Below, in pieces: positions 6,673-14,142 of a stretch of 17,957 nucleotides of DNA. The position numbers and the translations under genes are program-made. Within the stretch, counting starts at the first letter, position 1; each line of letters starts with the position of its first letter. The notes under the pieces are model-generated. The model was given only the letters and a program-made list of their open reading frames with translations, did not search any database and was not told the origin of the DNA. Origin of the DNA: Gordonia sp. UBA5067 (GTDB lineage Bacteria; Actinomycetota; Actinomycetes; Mycobacteriales; Mycobacteriaceae); NCBI RefSeq assembly GCF_002414845.1, contig NZ_DIAX01000065.1, positions 46,100-64,056 on the forward strand, written 5' to 3'.

Positions 6673-8364
6673 TCACGGCTCCTCTTCCAAGCCGGCCTCG
6701 CCGATGGCGGGTCCAACGATGTCGTCGGCATCGACGATCCGGTACGCGTAGCCCTGCTCGGCGAGGAAGCGCTGACGGTGTGCCGCGTAGTCGGCGTCGA
6801 GGGTGTCGCGCGAGACAACCGAATAGAAGTGCGCCTGACCGCCGTCGTGCTTCGGGCGCAACAGCCGCCCGAGGCGCTGAGCCTCCTCCTGCCGTGAGCC
6901 GAACGTGCCCGACACTTGAACGGCGACCGAGGCCTCGGGCAGGTCGATGGAGAAGTTGGCGACCTTGGACACGACGAGCCGCTGGATCTCGCCGCGCCGG
7001 AACGCGTCGAATAGCGCTTCGCGGTCCCTGGTCTTCGTCGATCCCTGGATCACCGGGGCGTCAAGTGCCTCGCCGAGTTCCTCGAGTTGGTCGAGATACG
7101 CGCCGATGATCAGCGTCGGCGCGCCGGGATGGCGATCGAGGATGGACTTCACGACGTTGACCTTGGTGTGTGCCGTCGAGCAGAGCTTGTACTTCTCGTC
7201 GTTCTCGGCGACCGCATAGGTGAGTCGCTCGGAGTCGGTGAGCGTCACACGCACTTCGATGCACTCAGCCGGTGCGATCCATCCCTGTGCTTCGATGTCC
7301 TTCCACGGGGAGTCGAACCGTTTGGGTCCGATCAGGCTGAACACGTCACCCTCCCGGCCGTCTTCGCGCACCAGGGTGGCGGTCAGGCCCAGTCGGCGAC
7401 GGGACTGCAAGTCTGCGGTCATCCGAAAGACCGGTGCGGGCAGCAGGTGCACCTCGTCGTAGATGATCAGGCCCCAGTCGCGCGAGTCGAACAGGTCGAG
7501 GTTGCGGTACTCGCCCTTCGTCTTGCGGGTCATCACCTGATAGGTCGCGATGGTGACCGGCCGGATCTCCTTTCGCTCCCCGGAGTATTCGCCGATCTCC
7601 TCCTCGGTGAGTGAGGTTCGCGCGATCAACTCCCGCTTCCACTGGCGGCCGGCGACGGTGTTGGTGACCAGGATCAGCGTCGTCGCGCCCGCCTTCGCCA
7701 TCGCCGCGGCGCCGACCATCGTCTTTCCCGCACCGCAGGGGAGGACGACCACGCCCGATCCGCCGGCCCAGAAAGACTCGGCCGCCAGTGCCTGATAGTC
7801 CCGCAGCTCCCAGTCGGACTGGTCCAGCTCAATCGCATGCGCCTCACCGTCGACGTAGCCGGCGAGGTCCTCCGCCGGCCAGCCGACCTTGAGGAGGATC
7901 TGTTTGAGCCGTCCACGTTCGGACGGGTGCACGATGACCGTGTCGTCGTCGATCCGCGCGCCCAGCATCGGGATGATCTTCTTGTTGCGCAGCACCTCTT
8001 CGAGTACGGCCCGGTCGAAGCTGACCAGGGTCAGTCCGTGCGCGGGGTGTTTGACCAGCTGCAGGCGGCCGAACCGGCCCATGGTGTCGACGATGTCCAT
8101 CAACAGCGGCTGGGGCACCGCGTAGCGCGAGAACGTCACCAGTGCGTCGACGACCTGTTCGGCGTCGTGGCCCGCAGCGCGGGCGTTCCACAGTGCCAGC
8201 GGTGTCACCCGGTAGGTGTGAACGTGTTCGGGGGCGCGCTCCAACTCGGCGAATGGCGCAATGGCGGCGCGCGCCGCCGAGGCGTCGGGATGGTCGACCT
8301 CGAGGAGCAGGGTCTTGTCCGATTGCACGATGAGGGGTCCGTCGGTCACCGCACCATTGTCCAC
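6673..8364 (-). CDS. xpb: DNA repair helicase XPB
   Basis: This is a superfamily 2, 3'-5' ATP-dependent DNA helicase of the XPB/ERCC3 type, about 560 residues. Domains in order: an XPB/Ssl2-like N-terminal damage-recognition domain (about 10-130); RecA-like domain 1 with Walker A PCGAGKT (209-215) and DEVH (303-306); LTATLVRED with the RED motif R333-E334-D335; RecA-like domain 2 with LIIGAYLDQLEELG (418-431); and motif VI QRLGRLLRP (496-504). The stop of the upstream gene is only 2 nt from the GTG at 8364, so the two form an operon. Homologues start at MTDGPLIVQSDKT, which corresponds to a second in-frame GTG at 8347-8349, so the true start may be five codons later; neither has a Shine-Dalgarno. 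It resembles M. tuberculosis Rv0861c, implicated in nucleotide excision repair by homology. Its in vivo role in bacteria remains poorly defined. Confidence 0.95.
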   Translation of the reverse strand: MDNGAVTDGPLIVQSDKTLLLEVDHPDASAARAAIAPFAELERAPEHVHTYRVTPLALWNARAAGHDAEQVVDALVTFSRYAVPQPLLMDIVDTMGRFGRLQLVKHPAHGLTLVSFDRAVLEEVLRNKKIIPMLGARIDDDTVIVHPSERGRLKQILLKVGWPAEDLAGYVDGEAHAIELDQSDWELRDYQALAAESFWAGGSGVVVLPCGAGKTMVGAAAMAKAGATTLILVTNTVAGRQWKRELIARTSLTEEEIGEYSGERKEIRPVTIATYQVMTRKTKGEYRNLDLFDSRDWGLIIYDEVHLLPAPVFRMTADLQSRRRLGLTATLVREDGREGDVFSLIGPKRFDSPWKDIEAQGWIAPAECIEVRVTLTDSERLTYAVAENDEKYKLCSTAHTKVNVVKSILDRHPGAPTLIIGAYLDQLEELGEALDAPVIQGSTKTRDREALFDAFRRGEIQRLVVSKVANFSIDLPEASVAVQVSGTFGSRQEEAQRLGRLLRPKHDGGQAHFYSVVSRDTLDADYAAHRQRFLAEQGYAYRIVDADDIVGPAIGEAGLEEEP

Positions 8365-8366
8365 GA

Positions 8367-10700
8367 TCAGTCGAGGAGTTCGACCGAGGTGATCCGGTGC
8401 ACCGACAGTTGCACCTCGTCACCAGAGGGAACCTCGGTGGCGATCATACGGCCCGCGCGCAGTAGGGCGACCTTGACGACGTGGCGCGACGCAGTGCCGT
8501 GGGAGTCGACGTAGTCGACTCGCAGCCGGCGACCGGTTCGCATGGCGAGGGTGATGAGCGCGGTCACGGACTCGCCGCCCCCGCTCGCCCTGACCCCCTT
8601 GCCCCGGGCGGTGCGGGCCTGGTCCGCGGCGGCGTCGGCGCTGCGCATCCGGGCGACCACCGACTCGAGTTGTTCGATCGAGACGATGCCCGGCGATGGG
8701 AGGTGCGCGGTGCGGCGCGGGCCGGCCGGCCGGTGGCGGGTGGCGACGCGCACACCGGTGGCCCGCACATCCACCAGCGTGCCGGACGAGTCCTCGGCCG
8801 CCGGGGCGAATCCGGCGGCGCGCAGGGCGTCGAGCACGTCGCGCAGCGGGGCCGGTGACACCAGAACCGTCGGGGCCAGTGGCCGCAGTGCCAGGTTCTC
8901 GGCTGCCTTGGAGCGCAGCACGGCGGTCATCGTCGCCGGGTCGTCGCAGCGGACGAAGGAGGTGGCGACACCGACGCGCAACGTGCCGTGGCGACGCGCG
9001 ACGTCATCCACCAAGTAGGTGAGTCCTTGGGGCACGGGGGTTTTGGAGTGGGCTGCGAGCAGTGCGTTCAACTCTGCGCCGGTGCGTCCCGCATCGAGAG
9101 CGCGGCGCACGCTGTCTTCGGTGACGCGGTACACCGACGCCGCACCGGCTGACTCCAGGTCGGCGAGAAGGGCCACGTCGGCGGCCAGTTCCGCCGTCAT
9201 CGGGCCCGGCACCATCAACGTCAGGTCCGCCTGGGCGAGGAAGTGGTCCACCGGCGCGGGCAGCGCCCGGTCCATCGCCGCGGTCAACTCGTCGTCGGTG
9301 GGGTCGGCCAGGATGAGGCGCCCGACGTCGGTGAGCGCGCCGTGGGCCACCAGTCCCACTTCGGTGGCCTCGCGCAGCGTGTGGGTCACCGCCTGGCGGG
9401 TGAGGCGCCGGCGCAGCCGGGGCCGGAGCCAGAGCAGCCGGGAGACGAGGTCGTCGACGGTGGGGGCCACCCCCGCGCCGGCCTCGTCCAGTGCGGTCAG
9501 CACCAATCGCCGCTCCCGCGGCGCGACCTGATCGGCTGTGGGGCCGCGGGCGCCGACCACCCCGCCCTCCCGGTCGCGGTCACCGATCAGCCACGCCCGG
9601 CGGTCCAGGGACAGCCAGGCCGTCGCGAGGGCCGCCCACTGCCGGGCGCGCGGCTGGTGCGTCCAGGCGTCGGCGGCAATGGTGGGAGCCCACACGTGTT
9701 CGCCGTCATACCGGGCTGGCTCGGGTTCGGGGAAGCCGACATCGATCAGGTGCAGGTGCCCGCACAGTTCGACGATGAGACCCACCCGCGACGCGGGCAG
9801 GGTGACGCCCTTGGCGATGCGGCGCAGTTCCCGGATGCCGATACCGCCGGAACTGAGTTCGGGGGCGGGGACCCGGCCAAGGCTCGTCACGACGTCGCCG
9901 GTCTCCCGAATGAACTCCAGCGCGGCGCCGGCGGCGGTGGCGGTGAGCCCGCCCGACCCGCCGAGTGCCGACGCCGGTGTGGCAGCGGGCAGCGGGGGTG
10001 GGCGCAGATCGCCCAGTTCGATCGGCGGTTCCCCGCGGACCATCTGTGCCACGGCCGGTTCGATCTCCACCAGTTGGGGGTCGACGCGTGCGAGGAGACC
10101 CATCGCCAGCAGGCGCGGAACCGGACGGGTCGGGTCGGCGTCGGGTCCGGCATCCTTGGTCAGGCCGACGCTGGGGCCGGTCGCCAGAGCGGTCAGGACG
10201 TCGCGGGCGGGCGTGTCGAGTCCATCGAGTAGTTCGCGCCACTGTCCGGGTGACCGCAGCCCGGGCTCGGTGACGATGTGTCGTGTCCGCCAGGGCAGCG
10301 CCGCAGCGGTGTGCCCGGCGATGTGCAGGCCCGCCTCATCGCGCCAGAGGAGCGCGCGGTTGCGGAGGGACGCGAGGTGGGCGTTGATCTCGGCGGGTTC
10401 GGCCCGGCCCGTCAGGGCCGTGCGCACCGCTGCCTCGGTGATGGCGCGCCGCGCACGGGTGCCGTGCGCACCGCCGGTGGCATCCAGGAGTACCTCGATG
10501 ATGGCCGCGTGCAGCAAGTCGAGGTCGTCGCCCGCGCGGTTGATCGAGCCGGCCGACATCGCCCGCTGCGCCAGCACGCTCACGCCGCCCGGCGGCGGTG
10601 ACGCCAGATCGGCGCGCACGAGGAGGAGCTCGACCAGCTCGTCGTCGGTGAGTTGCGCCAACGTGTGGGCCAATCCGCTTGGCTGGTCGGTGGCGCTCAC
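8367..10700 (-). CDS. Helicase-associated protein with XPB-N-like and WYL-like domains
   Basis: This 777-residue protein has no helicase motifs of its own. The N-terminal ~480 residues are helical and winged-helix-like, with no recognisable catalytic motif. Residues ~487-610 align by eye with the N-terminal domain of the XPB encoded immediately downstream: FLAQADLTLMVPG/LIVQSDKTLLLEV, then YRVT...ALDAGRT/YRVT...ARAAGHD, then TPVPQGLTYLVDDVARRHG/YAVPQPLLMDIVDTMGRFG. The C-terminus (~711-777, LRVDYVDSHG...EVQLSVHRITSVELLD) looks like a WYL-type ligand- or nucleic-acid-binding barrel. The GTG at 10700 was chosen because TAGACT lies 7 nt upstream as a leaderless -10 and homologues start near here. 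An open frame continues upstream to 10880 but runs over the divergent gene. It resembles Rv0862c. It forms an operon with xpb, 2 nt apart, so a role as XPB partner or regulator is likely but unproven. Confidence 0.9.
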   Translation of the reverse strand: MSATDQPSGLAHTLAQLTDDELVELLLVRADLASPPPGGVSVLAQRAMSAGSINRAGDDLDLLHAAIIEVLLDATGGAHGTRARRAITEAAVRTALTGRAEPAEINAHLASLRNRALLWRDEAGLHIAGHTAAALPWRTRHIVTEPGLRSPGQWRELLDGLDTPARDVLTALATGPSVGLTKDAGPDADPTRPVPRLLAMGLLARVDPQLVEIEPAVAQMVRGEPPIELGDLRPPPLPAATPASALGGSGGLTATAAGAALEFIRETGDVVTSLGRVPAPELSSGGIGIRELRRIAKGVTLPASRVGLIVELCGHLHLIDVGFPEPEPARYDGEHVWAPTIAADAWTHQPRARQWAALATAWLSLDRRAWLIGDRDREGGVVGARGPTADQVAPRERRLVLTALDEAGAGVAPTVDDLVSRLLWLRPRLRRRLTRQAVTHTLREATEVGLVAHGALTDVGRLILADPTDDELTAAMDRALPAPVDHFLAQADLTLMVPGPMTAELAADVALLADLESAGAASVYRVTEDSVRRALDAGRTGAELNALLAAHSKTPVPQGLTYLVDDVARRHGTLRVGVATSFVRCDDPATMTAVLRSKAAENLALRPLAPTVLVSPAPLRDVLDALRAAGFAPAAEDSSGTLVDVRATGVRVATRHRPAGPRRTAHLPSPGIVSIEQLESVVARMRSADAAADQARTARGKGVRASGGGESVTALITLAMRTGRRLRVDYVDSHGTASRHVVKVALLRAGRMIATEVPSGDEVQLSVHRITSVELLD

Positions 10701-10707
10701 CTCGACG

Positions 10708-10713
10708 AGTCTA
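10708..10713 (-). promoter_or_regulatory. -10 box of the WYL-protein/xpb operon (leaderless)
   Basis: TAGACT on the minus strand is followed by 7 nt and then the GTG at 10698-10700, putting the transcription start at the first base of the start codon. It matches TAnnnT. No -35 is evident. It supports choosing 10700 as the start. Confidence 0.5.
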
Positions 10714-10784
10714 GTGTCCGCAGATCCCGGCAGGGGTCGCGCCGGTGTGTGCGGGTTCATCGCCCGGCACAGCGGCCCGCATGG

Positions 10785-10790
10785 CAGAAT
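10785..10790 (+). promoter_or_regulatory. -10 box of the small conserved protein gene (leaderless)
   Basis: CAGAAT is 7 nt before the GTG at 10798, the leaderless spacing seen at several genes in this window. It is a weaker match to TAnnnT (first base C). It shares the 97-bp divergent region with the WYL/xpb promoter. Confidence 0.35.
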
Positions 10791-10797
10791 GTGGAGC

Positions 10798-11028
10798 GTG
10801 AGCGAGAACGAGATCGTCCAGGACGTGAAGCGCGATGTCGAGCAGATCGTCGATGAGTCCCGGCAGAAGTATGTCGACAACGGCTGGCCCTACCCTGATG
10901 GTGAGCACGCCGTATCGGAGTTCGCCGCCGGCGTCGCCGGTGCGTTGTCACCATTCGGGTCGACCACTTTGCCGTTGCCGCAGGACGAGTTGCTCTACAC
11001 GAATCCGATGACCATCATCAACACCTGA
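10798..11028 (+). CDS. Small conserved protein (76 aa), unknown function
   Basis: The frame GTG AGC GAG AAC... gives 76 residues, acidic at the N-terminus (SENEIVQDVKRDVEQIVDES, likely one amphipathic helix), then KYVDNGWPYPDGEHAVSEFAAGVAGALSPFGSTTLPLPQDELLYTN. It has no signal peptide, membrane helix or cysteines. It is divergent from the WYL/xpb operon, as is Rv0863 in M. tuberculosis, of which it may be the counterpart; that is recalled synteny, not a computed match. The start is chosen for the -10-like CAGAAT 7 nt upstream and because no Shine-Dalgarno favours another codon. It ends 11 nt before a 21-bp-arm hairpin terminator, which supports it as a real transcription unit. Function unknown. 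Confidence 0.72.
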   Translation: MSENEIVQDVKRDVEQIVDESRQKYVDNGWPYPDGEHAVSEFAAGVAGALSPFGSTTLPLPQDELLYTNPMTIINT

Positions 11029-11039
11029 GCGACCAACAA

Positions 11040-11086
11040 ACAGACAACGGCGCCCCGCACGATGTGTGCGGGGCGCCGTTGTCTGT
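11040..11086. terminator. Long bidirectional hairpin terminator
   Basis: There are perfect 21-bp inverted arms (11040-11060 and 11066-11086) around a 5-nt loop GATGT, with a GC-rich core GGCGCCCCGCAC. The hairpin lies between the stops of two convergent genes (small protein, plus; rpf, minus). On the minus strand the stem is followed by TTGTTGGTC, a modest T-rich tail serving rpf; on the plus strand there is no U-tract, as is common in Actinobacteria. Confidence 0.88.
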
Positions 11087-11108
11087 CTGGACTGTCCTGC
11101 GGTCGCCG

Positions 11109-11940
<832 letters not shown>

Positions 11941-12071
11941 GGCCGGTGGAATGAGGCTCGGCGCGACCGGCTGCGTCGGATACTGCGATGGCCATCGGAT
12001 GAGGGCCACCGACGAGGTTACGGGGTGGTGGCGGTGTGTCCTACCCGAACCGCCGAAAGCCTGACTCGGCC

Positions 12072-12095
12072 AGAATAGTGGGTCTCCTGTACAGG
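12072..12095 (-). promoter_or_regulatory. Probable rpf promoter (-10 TATTCT) with upstream palindrome
   Basis: TATTCT on the minus strand (12072-12077) is the best -10 hexamer upstream of the riboswitch, giving a start near 12065 and a 5' leader of ~320 nt. TGAACC, 16 nt upstream, could be a poor -35. The spacer contains the 10-bp palindrome CCTGTACAGG (12086-12095), a possible operator. A second candidate -10, TAACCT, lies about 50 nt further downstream, so the exact start is uncertain. Confidence 0.45.
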
Positions 12096-12159
12096 TTCAG
12101 TGTTCGCCCAGTTCAGGCACCAATTCCCGGTTCGTGTCCGTATCGTGATCATTTCGTTA

Positions 12160-12175
12160 TGTGACGAAGGTCACA
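12160..12175. promoter_or_regulatory. CRP-family (cAMP receptor protein) binding site
   Basis: TGTGACGAAGGTCACA is a perfect TGTGA-N6-TCACA palindrome, the consensus for actinobacterial CRP/GlxR and E. coli CRP. It lies directly after the stop of the flavin reductase gene and ~100 bp upstream of the likely rpf transcription start, so rpf is the target. In M. tuberculosis the CRP homologue Rv3676 is known to activate rpfA. Confidence 0.85.
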
Positions 12176-12176
12176 G

Positions 12177-12722
12177 TCAGGACGTGGTCCCGGTCACCGC
12201 TCCTTCAGCAGCGGGGTCGATCCGCAGCGTGCGAAAGGTGCTTGCATGGAATACCAGCGGATCCAGCTGTGGGTCGGCTGCCAGCGATCGAATGCGCAGG
12301 AGCACCACAAGGTGATCACCGCCGGGAAACTCCGCGTGCAGTCCGCAGGACAGGTGGGCCGCTGCACCCGCGACGAAGAGCGCGCCGTCGTCGGTGGAGA
12401 GGAGTTCGACCCCGGTGAACCGCTCCGGTGCCGGCCCGGCGAGTTGGCGGCACAAGTCGGATTGGTCGTGGGCGAACACGCTGACCCCCACCGTCGCGCG
12501 GGCGCGCAGCCGGGGCCACGTCGTCGAGGTGTTCTGTACGCAAACCGACACCAGGGGCGGATCGAGCGAGACGGTTGAGAAGGAGCTTGCGGCCATACCC
12601 AGGAAGGCCGATCCGCCTTCGTGTGCGCAAACCGCGACCACTCCGGACGGGAAACAGCTGAACGCCCGGCGCAGCGCGGCCGGCGACTCCGCCGGCTCCA
12701 GATCGGGCGAACGGCGCATCAT
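12177..12722 (-). CDS. Flavin reductase-like domain protein
   Basis: This 181-residue protein has the split-barrel flavin-binding fold of HpaC/RutF-type NAD(P)H:flavin oxidoreductases. Signatures are AFSCFPSGVVAVCAH near the N-terminus, GMAASSFSTVSLDPPLVSVCVQNTSTTW (FMN-binding segment, residues ~42-69), GVSVFAHDQ, GDHLVVLLRI and PLVFHASTFRTL. These proteins supply reduced flavin to a partner monooxygenase; no such partner is visible here, so the acceptor is unknown. The ATG at 12722 overlaps the preceding gene's stop by four bases (ATGA). A second ATG at 12719 also overlaps it by one base, so either could be used. The stop lies next to the CRP site of rpf; no terminator is seen between the two genes. 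Confidence 0.87.
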   Translation of the reverse strand: MMRRSPDLEPAESPAALRRAFSCFPSGVVAVCAHEGGSAFLGMAASSFSTVSLDPPLVSVCVQNTSTTWPRLRARATVGVSVFAHDQSDLCRQLAGPAPERFTGVELLSTDDGALFVAGAAAHLSCGLHAEFPGGDHLVVLLRIRSLAADPQLDPLVFHASTFRTLRIDPAAEGAVTGTTS

Positions 12723-12964
12723 TGCGACTCGGGAGTGGGCCGGCGAGTGCGGCGCCGGCCGGTGGCGACCGTGGCCGCGACAGCCAGGAAGAAGCCGGCC
12801 GGGGTACTCATGGCGAGGAGGTAGACCGGCAGCGGTGCGGTGTGTCCCGGCCAGACGGCGGGTACCAGGAACAGAGCTCCCACGGCAACGATTCCCGCCA
12901 GAAATAGGCCGACGCCCAGCACGAAAATCGCCCTCGCCGCCCGTCCATCCGATCTGGTGCCCAT
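12719..12964 (-). CDS. Small two-helix membrane protein, unknown function
   Basis: This 81-residue protein has two hydrophobic helices, AIFVLGVGLFLAGIVAVGAL (about 13-33) and VYLLAMSTPAGFFLAVAATV (about 48-67), with a short Arg-rich tail GRRRTRRPTPESQ that should face the cytoplasm. I do not recognise a family. The ATG at 12962-12964 is preferred over two in-frame GTGs upstream (12973, 12985) because TAGCGT lies exactly 7 nt before it, the leaderless spacing. It is coupled to the flavin reductase by an ATGA overlap and is the first gene of that small operon. It is divergent from the cold-shock gene across 141 bp. Confidence 0.72.
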   Translation of the reverse strand: MGTRSDGRAARAIFVLGVGLFLAGIVAVGALFLVPAVWPGHTAPLPVYLLAMSTPAGFFLAVAATVATGRRRTRRPTPESQ

Positions 12965-12971
12965 CGTGCCC

Positions 12972-12977
12972 ACGCTA
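12972..12977 (-). promoter_or_regulatory. -10 box of the membrane protein/flavin reductase operon (leaderless)
   Basis: TAGCGT on the minus strand is 7 nt before the ATG at 12964, so transcription would start at or next to the A of the start codon. It matches TAnnnT. No clear -35. Confidence 0.45.
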
Positions 12978-12989
12978 GACCCCACGCGC

Positions 12990-13047
12990 TATCATGGTTG
13001 CCGAGGCTGCGTCTTGCCCGACTCTGATAACGGGCAAGGCGCTTTTT
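12990..13047 (+). promoter_or_regulatory. Cold-shock gene leader: -10 box followed by terminator-like hairpin
   Basis: TATCAT (12990-12995) could start a transcript near 13002. The first thing it would make is a hairpin: GCGTCTTGCCCG (13009-13020), a 10-nt loop, and CGGGCAAGGCGC (13031-13042). This is 12 pairs including one U-G wobble, directly followed by TTTTT (13043-13047), which is the form of an intrinsic terminator. It lies 58 nt before the csp start, on the same strand, with no upstream plus-strand gene nearby to terminate. A shorter stem CGTCG-ACAA-CGACG follows at 13059-13072. It could be an attenuator, a temperature-sensitive leader, or the end of a very short RNA. Confidence 0.6.
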
Positions 13048-13105
13048 CCGTGGCGCATCGTCGACAACGACGTCGGGTGCGGTCGAGAAGGTAAAGGTGA
13101 GCGCG

Positions 13106-13519
13106 GTGCCGACCGGCAAAGTGAAGTGGTACGACTCGGAGAAGGGTTTCGGATTCCTTTCGCAGCCAGATGGGGAGGACGTCTATGTCCGGTCCTCGGC
13201 ACTGCCCGAAGGCGTCGAGGCCCTTAAGCCGGGTCAGCGGGTGGAGTTCGGCATGGCCGCCGGCCGGCGTGGCCCGCAGGCCCTGTCGGTGACGCTGCTC
13301 GAACCCGCGCCCAGCGTCGCGAAGAACACGCGCGAGGCAGCCCGTGAAGAGGCCCGCCAGCACACCCCCGATGAGCTGCACGGCATGGTCGCCGACCTCA
13401 TCACCCTGCTTGAGGGCAAGGTGCAGCCCGCCCTGCGGCAGGGCCGCTACCCGGACCGCAAGACCGCGCAACGGATCTCCGAGGTCGTCCGCGCGGTGGC
13501 GCGCGAACTCGACCACTAA
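13106..13519 (+). CDS. cspB: Cold-shock protein with C-terminal extension
   Basis: This 137-residue protein consists of a cold-shock (OB-fold) RNA/ssDNA-binding domain (1-65) followed by a ~70-residue extension. RNP1 is KGFGFL (13-18) and RNP2 is DVYVRSSA (25-32), with Arg29 in place of the usual His of VFVH. The extension ([63 protein letters not shown]) is helical and charged and is found in the mycobacterial CspB/Rv0871 type but not in ordinary ~67-aa Csps. I chose the GTG at 13106 because homologues start [10 protein letters not shown] and AAAGGTGA lies 5 nt upstream. A GTG at 13097 with GAGAAGG before it would add three residues. The stop overlaps that of the convergent DUF2771 gene. A terminator-like hairpin lies in its leader. 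Confidence 0.92.
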   Translation: MPTGKVKWYDSEKGFGFLSQPDGEDVYVRSSALPEGVEALKPGQRVEFGMAAGRRGPQALSVTLLEPAPSVAKNTREAAREEARQHTPDELHGMVADLITLLEGKVQPALRQGRYPDRKTAQRISEVVRAVARELDH

Positions 13520-14142
13520 CCGCGTCTGGCGAATTCGGAGACGTCGTCGACCATGCGCTGCCGGGGCTCCTTGCCGGCAGCGGACCGTTCGTAGGCGGCG
13601 AGGAGTTCGTCGGCACCGGTCGGTGTCGTGTTGATGGCGAAGAAGCCGCGGCGGACGAGCTGGTCGTCGGAATCACCGGCGAGCAGCCGCGCGGGCAGGC
13701 TGATCTCGATGTTGATCAGGACGCGCTCGCGCGTCGAGGCGAGATAGAGCGACCTCGTGCCGGTTTCACTGCGGAAGTTCTTGAGGACCATCGTCGACCC
13801 GGTGGGCGTGAGGTACTGGGCGACGATTGACCACGGATCCCCCGCGACATCGGGCGACAGGCGCACGCGGACAGTCGTGCCGATCGGGACTGGGAAGCGC
13901 GCGTGGCGGCTCGCGTCGATCTTGCGGAAGTCGCCGTCGCAGTTGTTCATCTGGTAGTCGCACAGCACTGTCGGATAGACCCGAGTGGAAGCCGACCCGA
14001 CCGAAAGGGTTGCCGAGGGCCGGTGGTCGACGTGCGTGCGCGAGGCCAAGAAGGCGGCGGTACCGATCACAATGGCCGCAAAGGCCAGTACGCACGCGCC
14101 GATCAGGGCGAGGAAGCGCTTCTCCGAGGCGGTGAGATTCAT
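13516..14142 (-). CDS. DUF2771-type membrane-anchored exported protein
   Basis: This 208-residue protein has one N-terminal hydrophobic helix ([24 protein letters not shown], about 10-33) after a short charged start, so it is anchored with its bulk outside the membrane. The external part has [27 protein letters not shown], a Cys pair (61 and 68) typical of the DUF2771 family, and a beta-rich middle ([38 protein letters not shown]). It resembles M. tuberculosis Rv0875c by synteny and layout. Function is unknown. The ATG overlaps the stop of the upstream MFS gene by four bases (ATGA), so the two are co-translated, suggesting a shared envelope function. Its stop overlaps that of cspB, which runs towards it, with no terminator in between. 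Confidence 0.85.
   Translation of the reverse strand: MNLTASEKRFLALIGACVLAFAAIVIGTAAFLASRTHVDHRPSATLSVGSASTRVYPTVLCDYQMNNCDGDFRKIDASRHARFPVPIGTTVRVRLSPDVAGDPWSIVAQYLTPTGSTMVLKNFRSETGTRSLYLASTRERVLINIEISLPARLLAGDSDDQLVRRGFFAINTTPTGADELLAAYERSAAGKEPRQRMVDDVSEFARRG

Noticed and set aside
10701..10880. N-terminal extension of the WYL protein to 10880
   Set aside because: It would overlap the divergent small protein gene and its promoter, and TAGACT with leaderless spacing marks the start at 10700.
9243..11028. Long plus-strand open frames antisense to the WYL protein, including one that ends in the small protein
   Set aside because: High GC makes long antisense frames common. Their sequence is Arg/Ser/Ala-rich without motifs; only the last 76 codons after the GTG at 10798 look like protein.
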